Source: an uncultured Peptoniphilus sp. | Lineage (GTDB): Bacteria; Bacillota; Clostridia; Tissierellales; Peptoniphilaceae | Assembly: GCF_943913915.1 (NCBI RefSeq) | Contig: NZ_CALUAA010000008.1 | Span: 11,563-75,562 of the forward strand | DNA: 64,000 nucleotides | Reading direction: 5' to 3' | In this document: one piece after another, positions 31,957 through 40,563 of the stretch | Numbering within the stretch: the stretch's first letter is position 1 | How the letters are laid out: every line of letters starts with the position of its first letter | Program-made: the position numbers and the translations under genes | The notes under the pieces: model-generated | What the model saw: the letters and a program-made list of their open reading frames with translations, nothing else | Told to the model about the DNA's origin: nothing | The model's database searches: none

Positions 31957-32654
31957 TCGGTGTCATTGTTAATGGGGTGGCCATCGCCGTCTTGGCCGTG
32001 TTAGGTAAATTTATCGGGAACAGGATTCCCGTGCGAGTGCAGGATCAGGTTTTAATGGTGCTCCCTTTAACTCTTATGGTGATGGGAATCCAGATGGCCC
32101 TTAAGGCCGACGAGTTTTTCGTCGTCATGATGTCTGTCGCCATCGGCTCAGGCATTGGTGCCGCCCTGGATATTGACGGCGCTTTAAGGCGCTTCGGCGA
32201 CAGAGTCGATGCAAAAATTCGTGCCAAGGGAATAGATGACGGAGGCATGGGCCCCATGACCGCCGCCATCCAATCGTCGATACTATTTTGCGCCGGGCCT
32301 ATGGCCATTGTCGGCGCGCTGGAAGCGGGAATAGGCCATAATCCGGAGACCTTTTTTATTAAGAGCGCCTTAGACGGCATGACCGCCCTGATGTTCGCCT
32401 CTTCTATGGGAATCGGTGTCGCCCTTTCGGCAATCCCCACCTTTATCTACCAAGCTGTGTTGGTTTTAGCCTCCGGCGCCCTCGCCCCCTTTATAAACGA
32501 TGTGATCCTCGCCGATCTCACCTCCATTGGAGGGATCACCATTCTTGCCATCGGCTTCGGCATTTTAAAGATCAAGGAGTTTCGCGTATCCAATATGCTC
32601 CCCTCCTTTATTGTGGTCTTTGCTATTCGGGCTCTTATGACCCTCTGGATGTAA
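31953..32654 (+). CDS. DUF554 family membrane protein
   Basis: A 233-residue membrane protein with about six to seven helices. The pattern MIGVIVNGVAIAVLAVLGKFIGNRIP, GSGIGAALDIDGALRRFGD and SSILFCAGPMAIVGALEAG is the DUF554 (YdfK/YqgA-like) family. Members are uncharacterised membrane proteins, some thought to be transporters. Its start overlaps the glycosylase stop as ATGA, an unexpected partner for a DNA repair gene. It ends at a bidirectional terminator shared with nrdG. Confidence 0.85.
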   Translation: MIGVIVNGVAIAVLAVLGKFIGNRIPVRVQDQVLMVLPLTLMVMGIQMALKADEFFVVMMSVAIGSGIGAALDIDGALRRFGDRVDAKIRAKGIDDGGMGPMTAAIQSSILFCAGPMAIVGALEAGIGHNPETFFIKSALDGMTALMFASSMGIGVALSAIPTFIYQAVLVLASGALAPFINDVILADLTSIGGITILAIGFGILKIKEFRVSNMLPSFIVVFAIRALMTLWM

Positions 32655-32655
32655 T

Positions 32656-32685
32656 AAAAAAGCACGGTTTTCGCCGTGCTTTTTT
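32656..32685. terminator. Bidirectional terminator between DUF554 gene and nrdG
   Basis: AAAAAAGCACGG (32656-32667) and CCGTGCTTTTTT (32674-32685) form a 12-bp stem that ends in Ts on both strands. Confidence 0.88.
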
Positions 32686-33187
32686 ATCTATATTCTTCCA
32701 CCCATAGGGGGCGCCCATCCCTTAAGCTATCCTGAATATCTAAGATGCGTTGGTTTTCGCTGCCCCTGAAGGCCAGTTTTAAGTTTTTTTGCTCTTCGAC
32801 AAAGGGCCCGTCCACGAGGACGTGGCATTTGGCGAGGAGATTTTTTTTGTCCGGATCTTTAAGAATCTCTTCGAAGGTATAGCCCGAGTAGATCCACACG
32901 GGCTTGTCCACTTTTTTGTACACCTCGTCTAAGACATCGGCGAGCCAGGTGTTTTCCATAGGTTCGCCCCCTAAGAGGGTAAGGCCCGCCACTTCCGGGC
33001 GATCTAAATAAGAAATGAGCTCTTCCGTGGTTTCCTCAGTCCAGAGATCACCGTAGTTCGAATCCTGGTAGATTTCGTTGAAGCAGTTTTTGCAGCCCCT
33101 GGAGCATCCCGTGACGAAGACGGACACACGGATGCCCTTTCCGTTGGCTACATCTAAAGGCCGTATTTGTGCGTAGTGGCCGTACAT
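32684..33187 (-). CDS. nrdG: Anaerobic ribonucleotide reductase activating protein NrdG
   Basis: A 167-residue radical-SAM enzyme. GCSRGCKNC near residue 28-36 carries the CxxxCxxC cysteines that bind the [4Fe-4S] cluster, and LLGGEPMENTW is the GGE motif. It makes the glycyl radical on NrdD using S-adenosylmethionine. I choose ATG 33185-33187, one base after the nrdD stop, implying translational coupling since no Shine-Dalgarno is present. A GTG start 63 bases upstream inside nrdD would add residues with no family match. Confidence 0.93.
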   Translation of the reverse strand: MYGHYAQIRPLDVANGKGIRVSVFVTGCSRGCKNCFNEIYQDSNYGDLWTEETTEELISYLDRPEVAGLTLLGGEPMENTWLADVLDEVYKKVDKPVWIYSGYTFEEILKDPDKKNLLAKCHVLVDGPFVEEQKNLKLAFRGSENQRILDIQDSLRDGRPLWVEEYR

Positions 33188-33188
33188 A

Positions 33189-35348
33189 TTAAATGTGGAG
33201 GACGCGGGAGGTGATCTCTTTGGTTCTGCCTTCGTTCCAGAAATTTTCACCTAAATAGCCGCAGGTTCTTCGAATAACCGTGAGGGTGTTACGATCTTGA
33301 TTGCCGCATTGAGGGCATTCCCAGTCGCCGTGTTCGTTCACTTTAATCTCTCCGTCGTAGCCGCATTCCCCGCAGTAATCGGATTTCGTGTTAAATTCCG
33401 CATAGGAAATATGGTCGTAGATATATTTCATCATGGTAAGAACGGCGTCGACATTTTGATTCATATTGGGAATCTCAACGTAGCTGATGCAGCCGCCGGT
33501 GGAGATTTTTTGGAATTCGCTTTCGAAAGAGAACTTGTCGAAGACATTGATTTCTTCCCTTACATCCACGTGATAGCTGTTGGTGTAATAACCCTTATCC
33601 GTAATGTCTTCGATTTCACCGAAGGTGGCCTTGTCGATGGAGGCGAAGCGATTGGTCAAAGATTCCGCAGGCGTGCCGTAAAGGGCGAAGCCCAGACCCG
33701 TCTCTTCCTTCCAACGATCCACAGCATCCCGTAAGGTGTGCATCAGCTTCATGGCGAAGGCATGGCCTTCTTCCGTGGTGTGGGATGTGCCGATGACGCA
33801 TTTCGTCGCCTCGTAAATGCCGATGTAGCCGAGAGAAAGTGTGGAGTAGCCGTCTTCCAAATACTTCGTGATCTTTTCACCGGCACCTAAGCGGGCGATG
33901 GCGCCGTCTTGCCAGTGGATGGGGCTGACGTCGCTCGTCACATCTTTTAAGCGTTCGTAGCGAATTAAAAGTGCCTGTTTTACAAGTTCCAGACGCTTAT
34001 TTAATAGATCGAAGTAAGCTTCTTCGTCGTGTCCTGCTAAAATACCGATTTGCGCCAGATTAATGCTCACCACACCCATATTAAAGCGGCCGTCGAACTT
34101 GTAATTTCCGTCCTCATCTTTCCAGGGTGAGAGGAAGGAGCGGCAGCCCATGGGGGCGAACACATTGCCTTCGTAGATTTCCTTCATTTTCTTTGCGGAA
34201 ATATAATCCGGATACATGCGTCTGGCCGTACAGGTGGCGGCGAGGCGGGTGAGATAATAATAAGGGGAATCTTCGTGAATATTATGTTCGTCTAAGACGT
34301 AAACGAGTTTCGGGAAAGCCGGGGTGACGTTGATGCCCTGTTTGTTTTTAATCCCTTCGATGCGCTGTCTTAAAATTTCTTCCGTAATCAAAGACGCCTC
34401 GTAAGCGTATTCGTCCTCGGGATCGAAATACATAAAGAGGGTTACAAAAGGCGCCTGACCGTTCGTGGTCATAAGGGTGTTGATTTGGTATTGGATGGTT
34501 TGTACGCCGGATTTAATTTCTCGCTTCGTGCGCTTCCACGCCACCTTTTTCGCCATTTCGATATTCGCCTCTTCCATGCCGTAAATATCCAGCTGATCGG
34601 AAATGGAAGCTTCTAAGTATTTTTCGAAACTTCTGCGAACATAGGGCGCCAAAATACGGTCGATGCCGTTAATGGATTGGCCGCCGAATTGGCCCGATGC
34701 CACTTGGGCGATGATTTGGGTGGTGATGGTGCATGCCGTTTGGAAGCTCTTCGGCGATTCGATCATCTTGCCGTTGACGACGGTGCCGTTTGCGAGCATA
34801 TCCTCTAAATTAATGAGGCAGCAGTTGAACATGGGCTGAATGTAATAGTCCATGTCGTGGACGTGAATGGCACCGGAATCGTGGGCGGTAACGATATCGG
34901 TGGGGAGAATGCGGCGGCGGGCGATGTCTTTTGACACTTCCCCGGCGATCAGATCCCGCTGAGTGGATACGACGACGGCATTTTTATTGGAGTTTTCATC
35001 CATAATATCGGCGTCGGAATAATCCAAGAGCCCTTCGATGGAGCGGTCGGTGGAGTTGCTTTCTCTTTTAAAGGATTGTACGGAGCGGTAAGATTCGTAG
35101 GATTTTGCCGTGGCCACATTGTCTTTTTCAACGAGCTTTTCAAATACGCGCTTTTCAACTTGTAAAACTGTAGAAGAAAGATCGCCTGTGGAAATTTCGT
35201 TTTCGATTTCCTCTGCGATTTCCTGTGCTTGGCCCTCGACCACGTAACCTGTGGGCGAGTGCATGGCTTTTTCAATGGCGACGACGATCTTTTCTCTGTC
35301 GAATGTTACGGGGCGGCCGTCGCGTTTTATAATCATTACTGCTGCCAT
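33189..35348 (-). CDS. nrdD: Anaerobic ribonucleoside-triphosphate reductase NrdD
   Basis: A 719-residue class III reductase that makes dNTPs from NTPs without oxygen. An N-terminal ATP-cone (about 1-95) senses ATP/dATP; the catalytic barrel follows with its cysteines. Near the C-terminus CGECGYDGEIKVNEHGDWECPQCG-type CxxC pairs bind zinc, and RRTCGYLG holds the glycyl-radical Gly. AGGAGG precedes ATG 35346-35348. nrdD and nrdG form one operon whose promoter carries paired NrdR-like boxes. The motif around the glycyl radical, CGYLG, is usual for this class. Confidence 0.95.
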   Translation of the reverse strand: MAAVMIIKRDGRPVTFDREKIVVAIEKAMHSPTGYVVEGQAQEIAEEIENEISTGDLSSTVLQVEKRVFEKLVEKDNVATAKSYESYRSVQSFKRESNSTDRSIEGLLDYSDADIMDENSNKNAVVVSTQRDLIAGEVSKDIARRRILPTDIVTAHDSGAIHVHDMDYYIQPMFNCCLINLEDMLANGTVVNGKMIESPKSFQTACTITTQIIAQVASGQFGGQSINGIDRILAPYVRRSFEKYLEASISDQLDIYGMEEANIEMAKKVAWKRTKREIKSGVQTIQYQINTLMTTNGQAPFVTLFMYFDPEDEYAYEASLITEEILRQRIEGIKNKQGINVTPAFPKLVYVLDEHNIHEDSPYYYLTRLAATCTARRMYPDYISAKKMKEIYEGNVFAPMGCRSFLSPWKDEDGNYKFDGRFNMGVVSINLAQIGILAGHDEEAYFDLLNKRLELVKQALLIRYERLKDVTSDVSPIHWQDGAIARLGAGEKITKYLEDGYSTLSLGYIGIYEATKCVIGTSHTTEEGHAFAMKLMHTLRDAVDRWKEETGLGFALYGTPAESLTNRFASIDKATFGEIEDITDKGYYTNSYHVDVREEINVFDKFSFESEFQKISTGGCISYVEIPNMNQNVDAVLTMMKYIYDHISYAEFNTKSDYCGECGYDGEIKVNEHGDWECPQCGNQDRNTLTVIRRTCGYLGENFWNEGRTKEITSRVLHI

Positions 35349-35436
35349 AATTCCTCCTTGTAAAATATAATCGAGCCTCCGGTGGGCTTAAAATCAAATA
35401 GAAAGACGGCGGGTCGCCATCTTTTAAACTTTACTT

Positions 35437-35496
35437 AGTATACTACATATGGGTATCGTTTTAAAGATTATTTGAAATATTTCCCATATGTTGTGT
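35437..35496 (-). promoter_or_regulatory. nrdDG promoter with two NrdR-like boxes
   Basis: On the minus strand a TATACT -10 (35437-35442) lies 17 bp after TTTAAA. Two 16-bp sites face each other: 35455 to 35440 read on the minus strand, and 35481-35496 read on the plus strand. Both share CCCATATGTwGT and fit the ACACwATATaTwGTGT NrdR consensus in the core ATAT-T-w-GT half. Their centres are 41 bp apart, close to four helical turns, and the first overlaps the -10/spacer. Further leader sequence up to the nrdD start holds a GATGGCG/GCCGTC-type hairpin (about 35402-35424). NrdR represses nrd genes when dATP is high. Confidence 0.65.
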
Positions 35497-35568
35497 TTGA
35501 GAAAAAACACAGAAAACCGAAGAAAAGGCTAAGCTGCGGGGATAGAGACCGGGTAAATTCTTTTAATG

Positions 35569-35633
35569 TTTACAAAATTCAAATCTGTGGTATTATATAA
35601 ATAGCGTTGGCACTCGAAGAGAGCAAGTGCTAA
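35569..35633 (+). promoter_or_regulatory. groESL promoter and CIRCE operator
   Basis: TTTACA (35569-35574), 16 bp, TATTAT (35591-35596), with TGG before the -10. Right after it TTGGCACTC (35607-35615), nine bases, AAGTGCTAA (35625-35633) matches the CIRCE consensus TTAGCACTC-N9-GAGTGCTAA with two substitutions. HrcA binding here would repress groES-groEL until heat stress. Confidence 0.88.
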
Positions 35634-35653
35634 TAATTTTTAGGAGGTCTATT

Positions 35654-35935
35654 ATGACGATTAAACCTTTAGGTGAAAGAGTTGTTATTCAAAAAATAGA
35701 GAATGAAAATGTAACGGCCAGCGGCATCGTATTGCCCGATACGGCGAAAGAAGAATCCAATATAGCGGAAGTTATCGCCGTAAGCGAAGACTTAAAAAAT
35801 TCCGAAGAAATTCAATGCGATGTAAAAGAAGGTGACCGCGTCATTTACAGTAAATACGCCGGCAATGAAGTGGAAATCGAAGGCGAAAGCGTCATCGTCA
35901 TTAAATACCAAGATTTACTTGCTAAATTAGGATAA
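35654..35935 (+). CDS. groES: Co-chaperonin GroES
   Basis: A 93-residue co-chaperonin. IKPLGERVVIQKI at the start, the mobile loop ENVTASGIVLPDTAKEES (about 17-34) and GDRVIYSKYAGNEVEIEGE are family segments. It caps GroEL in the folding cycle. ATG 35654 follows TAGGAGG by six bases. It is preceded by a CIRCE site and followed 26 bp later by groEL. Confidence 0.96.
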   Translation: MTIKPLGERVVIQKIENENVTASGIVLPDTAKEESNIAEVIAVSEDLKNSEEIQCDVKEGDRVIYSKYAGNEVEIEGESVIVIKYQDLLAKLG

Positions 35936-35961
35936 GTTAATAATAGAAACGAGGAGATAAT

Positions 35962-37593
35962 ATGGCAAAAGATATTAAATTCAGCGCAGATGCCAGAGAA
36001 GGTCTCATTGAAGGCATCAATAAATTAGCGGATACGGTTAAAGTAACCTTAGGCCCCAAGGGCAGAAACGTCGTATTGGATAAAGAATTCGGCGCTCCCT
36101 TAATTACAAACGACGGCGTAACCATTGCAAGAGAAGTGGAACTTGAAGATCGCTTCGAAAACATGGGCGCTCAGCTTGTAAAAGAAGTAGCGACAAAAAC
36201 TAACGACGTTGCCGGCGACGGAACCACCACGGCGACCCTTCTTGCTCAGGCGATTATTCGAGAAGGCGCTAAAAACTTGGCGGCAGGTGCAAACCCCATG
36301 GTGCTTCAAAAAGGCATTACCAAAGCGGTAGACGCCGTCGTAGAAGAACTTAAGAAATTTTCCGTTCCTGTAGACGACAGCGCTGCCATCGCCAATGTAG
36401 CGGCAATCTCTGCAGCCAACGACACCATCGGCGAACTCATTGCAGAAGCCATGGAAAAAGTAGGTAAAGACGGCGTCATTACAGTAGAAGAATCCCGCTC
36501 CATGGGCACTCAATTAGATGTAGTGGAAGGTATGCAATTCGATCGCGGCTACCTGAGCCCCTATATGGTAACCGACGGGGAAAAACGTGTCGCGGAATTA
36601 GACGATCCCTATATTTTAATTACAGATAAGAAGATCAGCAATATTCAAGACATCTTACCCGTCTTGGAACAAGTGCTTCAAGAATCTCGCCCTGTCCTTT
36701 TAATCGCAGACGATATCGAAGGGGAAGCTTTGGCTACTCTCGTAGTGAACAAACTTCGCGGCACCTTAAATGTCGTTGCCGTTAAGGCTCCGGGCTATGG
36801 CGATCGCAGAAAAGACATGCTCCAAGATATCGCCACCTTAACCGGCGGTACGGTGATTACCGAAGATTTAGGCTACGATATTAAAGAAGCGACTGTGGAC
36901 ATGCTCGGCCGGGCACAAAAAGTTCGCGTAGAAAAAGATAAGAGCGTCATCGTAAGCGGTGCCGGCGAAAAAGCCGCCATCGAGGACCGCGTCGCACAAA
37001 TTCGCTCTCAAATCGAAGAGACCGACAGCGAATTCGATCGCGAAAAACTACAAGAACGCCTCGCCAAACTTTCCGGTGGCGTCGCCGTCATCCAAGTCGG
37101 TGCGGCAACGGAAGTTGAACTTAAAGAACGCAAGCTTCGCATCGAAGACGCCCTTGCGGCTACGCGTGCAGCCGTAGAAGAAGGCATCGTTCCCGGCGGC
37201 GGCGTGGTCCTTGTCGACTGCATCAAGCGCGTAGAAGCCCTCGCCGAAGAAGGCGAAGGCGACGAAAAAACCGGCATGACGATTATTCTCCGTGCACTGG
37301 AAGAACCTCTTCGTCAAATCGCAGAAAATGCAGGCGCCGAAGGTTCCGTCATCGTGGAACACGTAAAACGTGAAGAGACCGGCGTAGGATATGATGCTTA
37401 CAATGCCAAGTACGTGAACATGATCGAAGCGGGCATCGTAGACCCGACCAAGGTTACGAGAAGCGCTCTTCAAAACGCAGCCAGCGTGTCGGCCATGATC
37501 CTTACCACCGAAGCGGCTGTGGCCACCATTAAAGAAGATACACCGGATTTAGGTGCGGCAGCATCCATGGGCGGCGGCATGGGCATGATGTAA
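35962..37593 (+). CDS. groEL: Chaperonin GroEL
   Basis: A 543-residue type I chaperonin. VTLGPKGRNVVLDKEFG (about 28-44), the ATP-binding GDGTTTATLLAQ (about 85-96), VEEGIVPGGGVVL near 405-420 and the Gly-Met-rich tail GGGMGMM are all present. It forms the double-ring folding chamber with GroES. Length is standard. It ends with a strong terminator, closing the two-gene operon under CIRCE control. Confidence 0.97.
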   Translation: MAKDIKFSADAREGLIEGINKLADTVKVTLGPKGRNVVLDKEFGAPLITNDGVTIAREVELEDRFENMGAQLVKEVATKTNDVAGDGTTTATLLAQAIIREGAKNLAAGANPMVLQKGITKAVDAVVEELKKFSVPVDDSAAIANVAAISAANDTIGELIAEAMEKVGKDGVITVEESRSMGTQLDVVEGMQFDRGYLSPYMVTDGEKRVAELDDPYILITDKKISNIQDILPVLEQVLQESRPVLLIADDIEGEALATLVVNKLRGTLNVVAVKAPGYGDRRKDMLQDIATLTGGTVITEDLGYDIKEATVDMLGRAQKVRVEKDKSVIVSGAGEKAAIEDRVAQIRSQIEETDSEFDREKLQERLAKLSGGVAVIQVGAATEVELKERKLRIEDALAATRAAVEEGIVPGGGVVLVDCIKRVEALAEEGEGDEKTGMTIILRALEEPLRQIAENAGAEGSVIVEHVKREETGVGYDAYNAKYVNMIEAGIVDPTKVTRSALQNAASVSAMILTTEAAVATIKEDTPDLGAAASMGGGMGMM

Positions 37594-37603
37594 TCTGTTG
37601 ATA

Positions 37604-37640
37604 AAAAAATCCTCCAACCCTTCCGGGCGGAGGATTTTTT
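37604..37640 (+). terminator. Terminator of groES-groEL
   Basis: AAAAAATCCTCC (37604-37615) and GGAGGATTTTTT (37629-37640) form a 12-bp stem ending in Ts. Confidence 0.88.
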
Positions 37641-37748
37641 ATTGGAAAGATAAACAGAATAATCTCAGGGATAGGGCAGTGCATATAGAGTTCCTTCATC
37701 ATAAGTGTTAGAATAAAAGACAGTATATAAATTAGAATGGAGAGCTAA

Positions 37749-38744
37749 ATGAATAAAGATTATATGGTTAATGATATAAAAAATGAAATGAAAGCCTGTA
37801 TCGATAATATGACGGAATTTAATATCTATGAGCGACGCCCGCGCCTTGAAAAGTGGATGGATCTCTTGGAGCTTCTCTACGATGTGGAGACAGAAACCGA
37901 AGGAGATGTAAAGGAGATGCCGTCCTCCTTTGATGCTGATGAAAATTACATCGGCAGAGTCCATCTTAAACTCGGCGGTGGTACCCTCGGGGAAGAGCGT
38001 GTGTTTATCCCGGAAAAAGTGCTGCGAATGCAAAATATCTCAGAGGGCGATGAAGTTCGTGCCACGGTCGTGAAGCAGATCTACAATAATAATCACTTAA
38101 AAAATATTTACAACTATGAGCTATTAGAAAAAGCGACGCATACTGTGGAGACTGAACGCCGAGTGATCTCTTATGCGAGAGTCCTCTCCGACGGCGATTA
38201 CCGCAGCCTTTACATCGAAGGCGAAGGGGAGGGCGGTACCATGCGCATCGAGTTAGGTGAGGGAACTCTCGGTAACTTAAATGTAGACGAAGGGGATATT
38301 GTGGACTACGCCTACTGGCAACGGGACCCTTCTGCGGGACGTGTCATTTGGATCCACAATATCGACGGTGAAAATGTACTCACACCTTATGATAATTTAG
38401 ATGAGGAACCGGAAGATCATCCCGAGCGTTTTTTAGAGAATGTGCAGCTCACGGTTTTCGGTAAAGGTGAGTCTGTTTCGGAGCATGTAAAAGCCATGAT
38501 GGAAACGGGAGGCGATGTGATTCACATCGAAGATGTTTCGGATGATACCATCGAAAGCCGATTGGACGGTGCCGATCTCGTGCTTGTGTATTTAAACTCC
38601 GTACGTCCTTCGGAAGTGAAGCGTATTCGTGACGGCGTGCGCCGGCGGAACCAAGAGGTTCTCTTTACTCAAGATGACGACATCAACAACATTTTCTCGG
38701 CCATTCGAGATAAATTGGAAGACAGTTATTACTACGATCTCTAA
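37749..38744 (+). CDS. Unrecognised acidic protein with a DUF2325-like C-terminus
   Basis: A 331-residue soluble acidic protein that I do not firmly recognise. An N-terminal helical segment (1-55) is followed by two similar beta-rich modules, one around YIGRVHLKLGGGTLGEERV and one around MRIELGEGTLGNLNVDEGD, each ending in a G-D-V pattern like a small barrel. The last 100 residues, with GADLVLVYLNSVRPSEVKRI and VLFTQDDDINNIF, resemble the DUF2325 Rossmann-like domain. No signal peptide, membrane helix or catalytic motif is seen. GGAG precedes the ATG. It sits 18 bp before cysS and is probably cotranscribed with it. A nucleic-acid or nucleotide-binding role is a guess. Confidence 0.7.
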   Translation: MNKDYMVNDIKNEMKACIDNMTEFNIYERRPRLEKWMDLLELLYDVETETEGDVKEMPSSFDADENYIGRVHLKLGGGTLGEERVFIPEKVLRMQNISEGDEVRATVVKQIYNNNHLKNIYNYELLEKATHTVETERRVISYARVLSDGDYRSLYIEGEGEGGTMRIELGEGTLGNLNVDEGDIVDYAYWQRDPSAGRVIWIHNIDGENVLTPYDNLDEEPEDHPERFLENVQLTVFGKGESVSEHVKAMMETGGDVIHIEDVSDDTIESRLDGADLVLVYLNSVRPSEVKRIRDGVRRRNQEVLFTQDDDINNIFSAIRDKLEDSYYYDL

Positions 38745-38761
38745 ACAGAAGGGAGCTCATT

Positions 38762-40150
38762 GTGAAACTATTTAACTCCATGACCCGAACGAAGGAAGAA
38801 TTCTCTCCCATTGATGAGAATAAGGTGCGGATGTACAACTGCGGCCCGACGGTTTATAACTTTATCCACGTAGGAAACGCTCGTCCTCTCGTAGTATTTG
38901 ACACCCTTCGCCGCTTTTTCATCTACAAGGGCTATGATGTGGATTTCGTCGTAAACTTTACAGATATTGATGACAAGCTGATCAATCGCGCCATTGAAGA
39001 AAAGACCACGGTAAAAGATATTGCGGAAAAATACATCGGTGAGTTTAAGCAAGATGCCAACGGCCTTAATCTCTACACTTACGAGACAAAAAATCCGAGA
39101 GCTACGGAATTTATCGATGAAATCGAAAACTTTATTGCAGGACTCGTGGAAAAGGATGTGGCCTATCCTTTAAACGGCGACGTCTATTTCGATATTACGA
39201 AGGCGAAAGACTACGGCAAGCTTTCCGGCAAAAACATCGACGAGCTTCAAAGCGGGGCGCGCATCGAAGTGAACAGCCAAAAGAAAAACCCCGGCGACTT
39301 CGTGCTCTGGAAGGGCAAGAAGGAAGGGGAGCCGTCATGGCCCTCTCCCTGGGGCGAGGGGCGCCCGGGTTGGCATATCGAGTGCTCGGTTATGGCGAAG
39401 ACGCTCCTCGGCGATACCATCGATATCCACTCCGGCGGGGAAGATTTACAGTTCCCTCACCACGAAAATGAGATCGCCCAATCGGAAACACTGACGGGCA
39501 AAACCTTCGCCAATTACTGGCTCCACAACGGCATGATCACCGTGGACGGTACGAAGATGAGTAAATCTCTCGGCAACTTCTTTACTGTACGAGAAGTGGC
39601 AAAGGTATTCGATCTGGAAGTGCTTCGCTTCTTCCTTTTAAGCGCCCACTACAGAAGCCCGATCAACTACTCCTACGACGCCATGGAACAAACCAAGGCC
39701 GGGTTGGATCGTCTTTACGGCGTAAGAGATCACATGGAACAGCTTTTAGGAAGCGACATACCTACAGGCCGCGACGAGGAACTTGACAAAAAGGTCCGGG
39801 AAGAAAAGAAAGATTTCGTAGACGCTATGGAAGACGACCTGAACACGGCAAGAGCCACGGGTAGTCTCTTCAGCTTGGCGCGGGACATTAACACCCACAT
39901 CGCAGGAGGCGCTAAAAAGGACAGCCTCAAAGAAGCCTACGACGTGTTTATGGAACTGGCAGGGGTTCTCGGCATCTTAGGTCGCCGGGATGAAATGGAC
40001 GCATCGGATATTGAAGCACTTCTTGAAGAACGTAAAGAAGCGCGGAAGAACAAAGATTTCGCCAGAGCCGATGCGATTCGCGACGAACTTGCCGATAGGG
40101 GCATCGCCATCGAAGATACGAGAGAGGGCACTTTGTGGAAAAAGATGTAA
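38762..40150 (+). CDS. cysS: Cysteinyl-tRNA synthetase
   Basis: A 462-residue class I synthetase. Cys27 (YNCGPT) is the first zinc ligand, HVGN at 36-39 is the HIGH-type motif, later zinc residues are seen in HIECSVM and the HHENE segment, and KMSKSLGN near 265 is the KMSKS loop. It charges tRNA-Cys. The start is GTG 38762 behind GGGAG. Its 3' end overlaps mrnC by 16 bases. The cysS-mrnC-thyX-rlmB-rae1 order is close to that of Bacilli and Clostridia. Confidence 0.96.
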   Translation: MKLFNSMTRTKEEFSPIDENKVRMYNCGPTVYNFIHVGNARPLVVFDTLRRFFIYKGYDVDFVVNFTDIDDKLINRAIEEKTTVKDIAEKYIGEFKQDANGLNLYTYETKNPRATEFIDEIENFIAGLVEKDVAYPLNGDVYFDITKAKDYGKLSGKNIDELQSGARIEVNSQKKNPGDFVLWKGKKEGEPSWPSPWGEGRPGWHIECSVMAKTLLGDTIDIHSGGEDLQFPHHENEIAQSETLTGKTFANYWLHNGMITVDGTKMSKSLGNFFTVREVAKVFDLEVLRFFLLSAHYRSPINYSYDAMEQTKAGLDRLYGVRDHMEQLLGSDIPTGRDEELDKKVREEKKDFVDAMEDDLNTARATGSLFSLARDINTHIAGGAKKDSLKEAYDVFMELAGVLGILGRRDEMDASDIEALLEERKEARKNKDFARADAIRDELADRGIAIEDTREGTLWKKM

Positions 40151-40563
40151 GAGAATATTTCTCCGCTCCTCTATGGACGGAAAGCGAGGCGAGGGGGCAA
40201 AATCCCCTCGTTCTTGCGTATATCGGAGACGGAGTTTACGAGGTTTTCGTAAGGAGTAAGGTCCTACACAGACGGGAGAAAGTCTCCCGCCTCCACAGAG
40301 CCTCGGCTAAACACGCCAAGGCGTCGGCTCAGGCGGAAATCGCTCTAAAGTTGGAGCCCCTCTTTACAGAAGAAGAAGCCGCCATCTTCAAGCGCGGGCG
40401 GAACACCCATCAAAAGACCATGGCAAAACACGCATCCGTAGCAGATTACCGAAATGCCACGGGTTTTGAGTGTTTGATCGGCTACCTCTACACCTCCGGG
40501 CAATCGGAGCGTCTTCGCACGTATTTTACGGAAATAGAAAGGATTTGGGAGGATGAATGTTAA
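40135..40563 (+). CDS. mrnC: Mini-ribonuclease III
   Basis: A 142-residue RNase III-like nuclease without a double-strand RNA-binding domain. LAYIGDGVYEVFVR (about 25-38) carries the RNase III signature Asp, and later FECLIGYLY the second acidic Glu-containing helix. It matures 23S rRNA ends. GTG start at 40135 lies inside the cysS end and it overlaps thyX by 11 bases, so translation is coupled. Family call is secure. Confidence 0.93.
   Translation: MEKDVREYFSAPLWTESEARGQNPLVLAYIGDGVYEVFVRSKVLHRREKVSRLHRASAKHAKASAQAEIALKLEPLFTEEEAAIFKRGRNTHQKTMAKHASVADYRNATGFECLIGYLYTSGQSERLRTYFTEIERIWEDEC

Noticed and set aside
33188..33250. Earlier GTG start for nrdG
   Set aside because: It lies inside nrdD, adds 21 residues outside the family, and the ATG right after the nrdD stop gives normal length with translational coupling.
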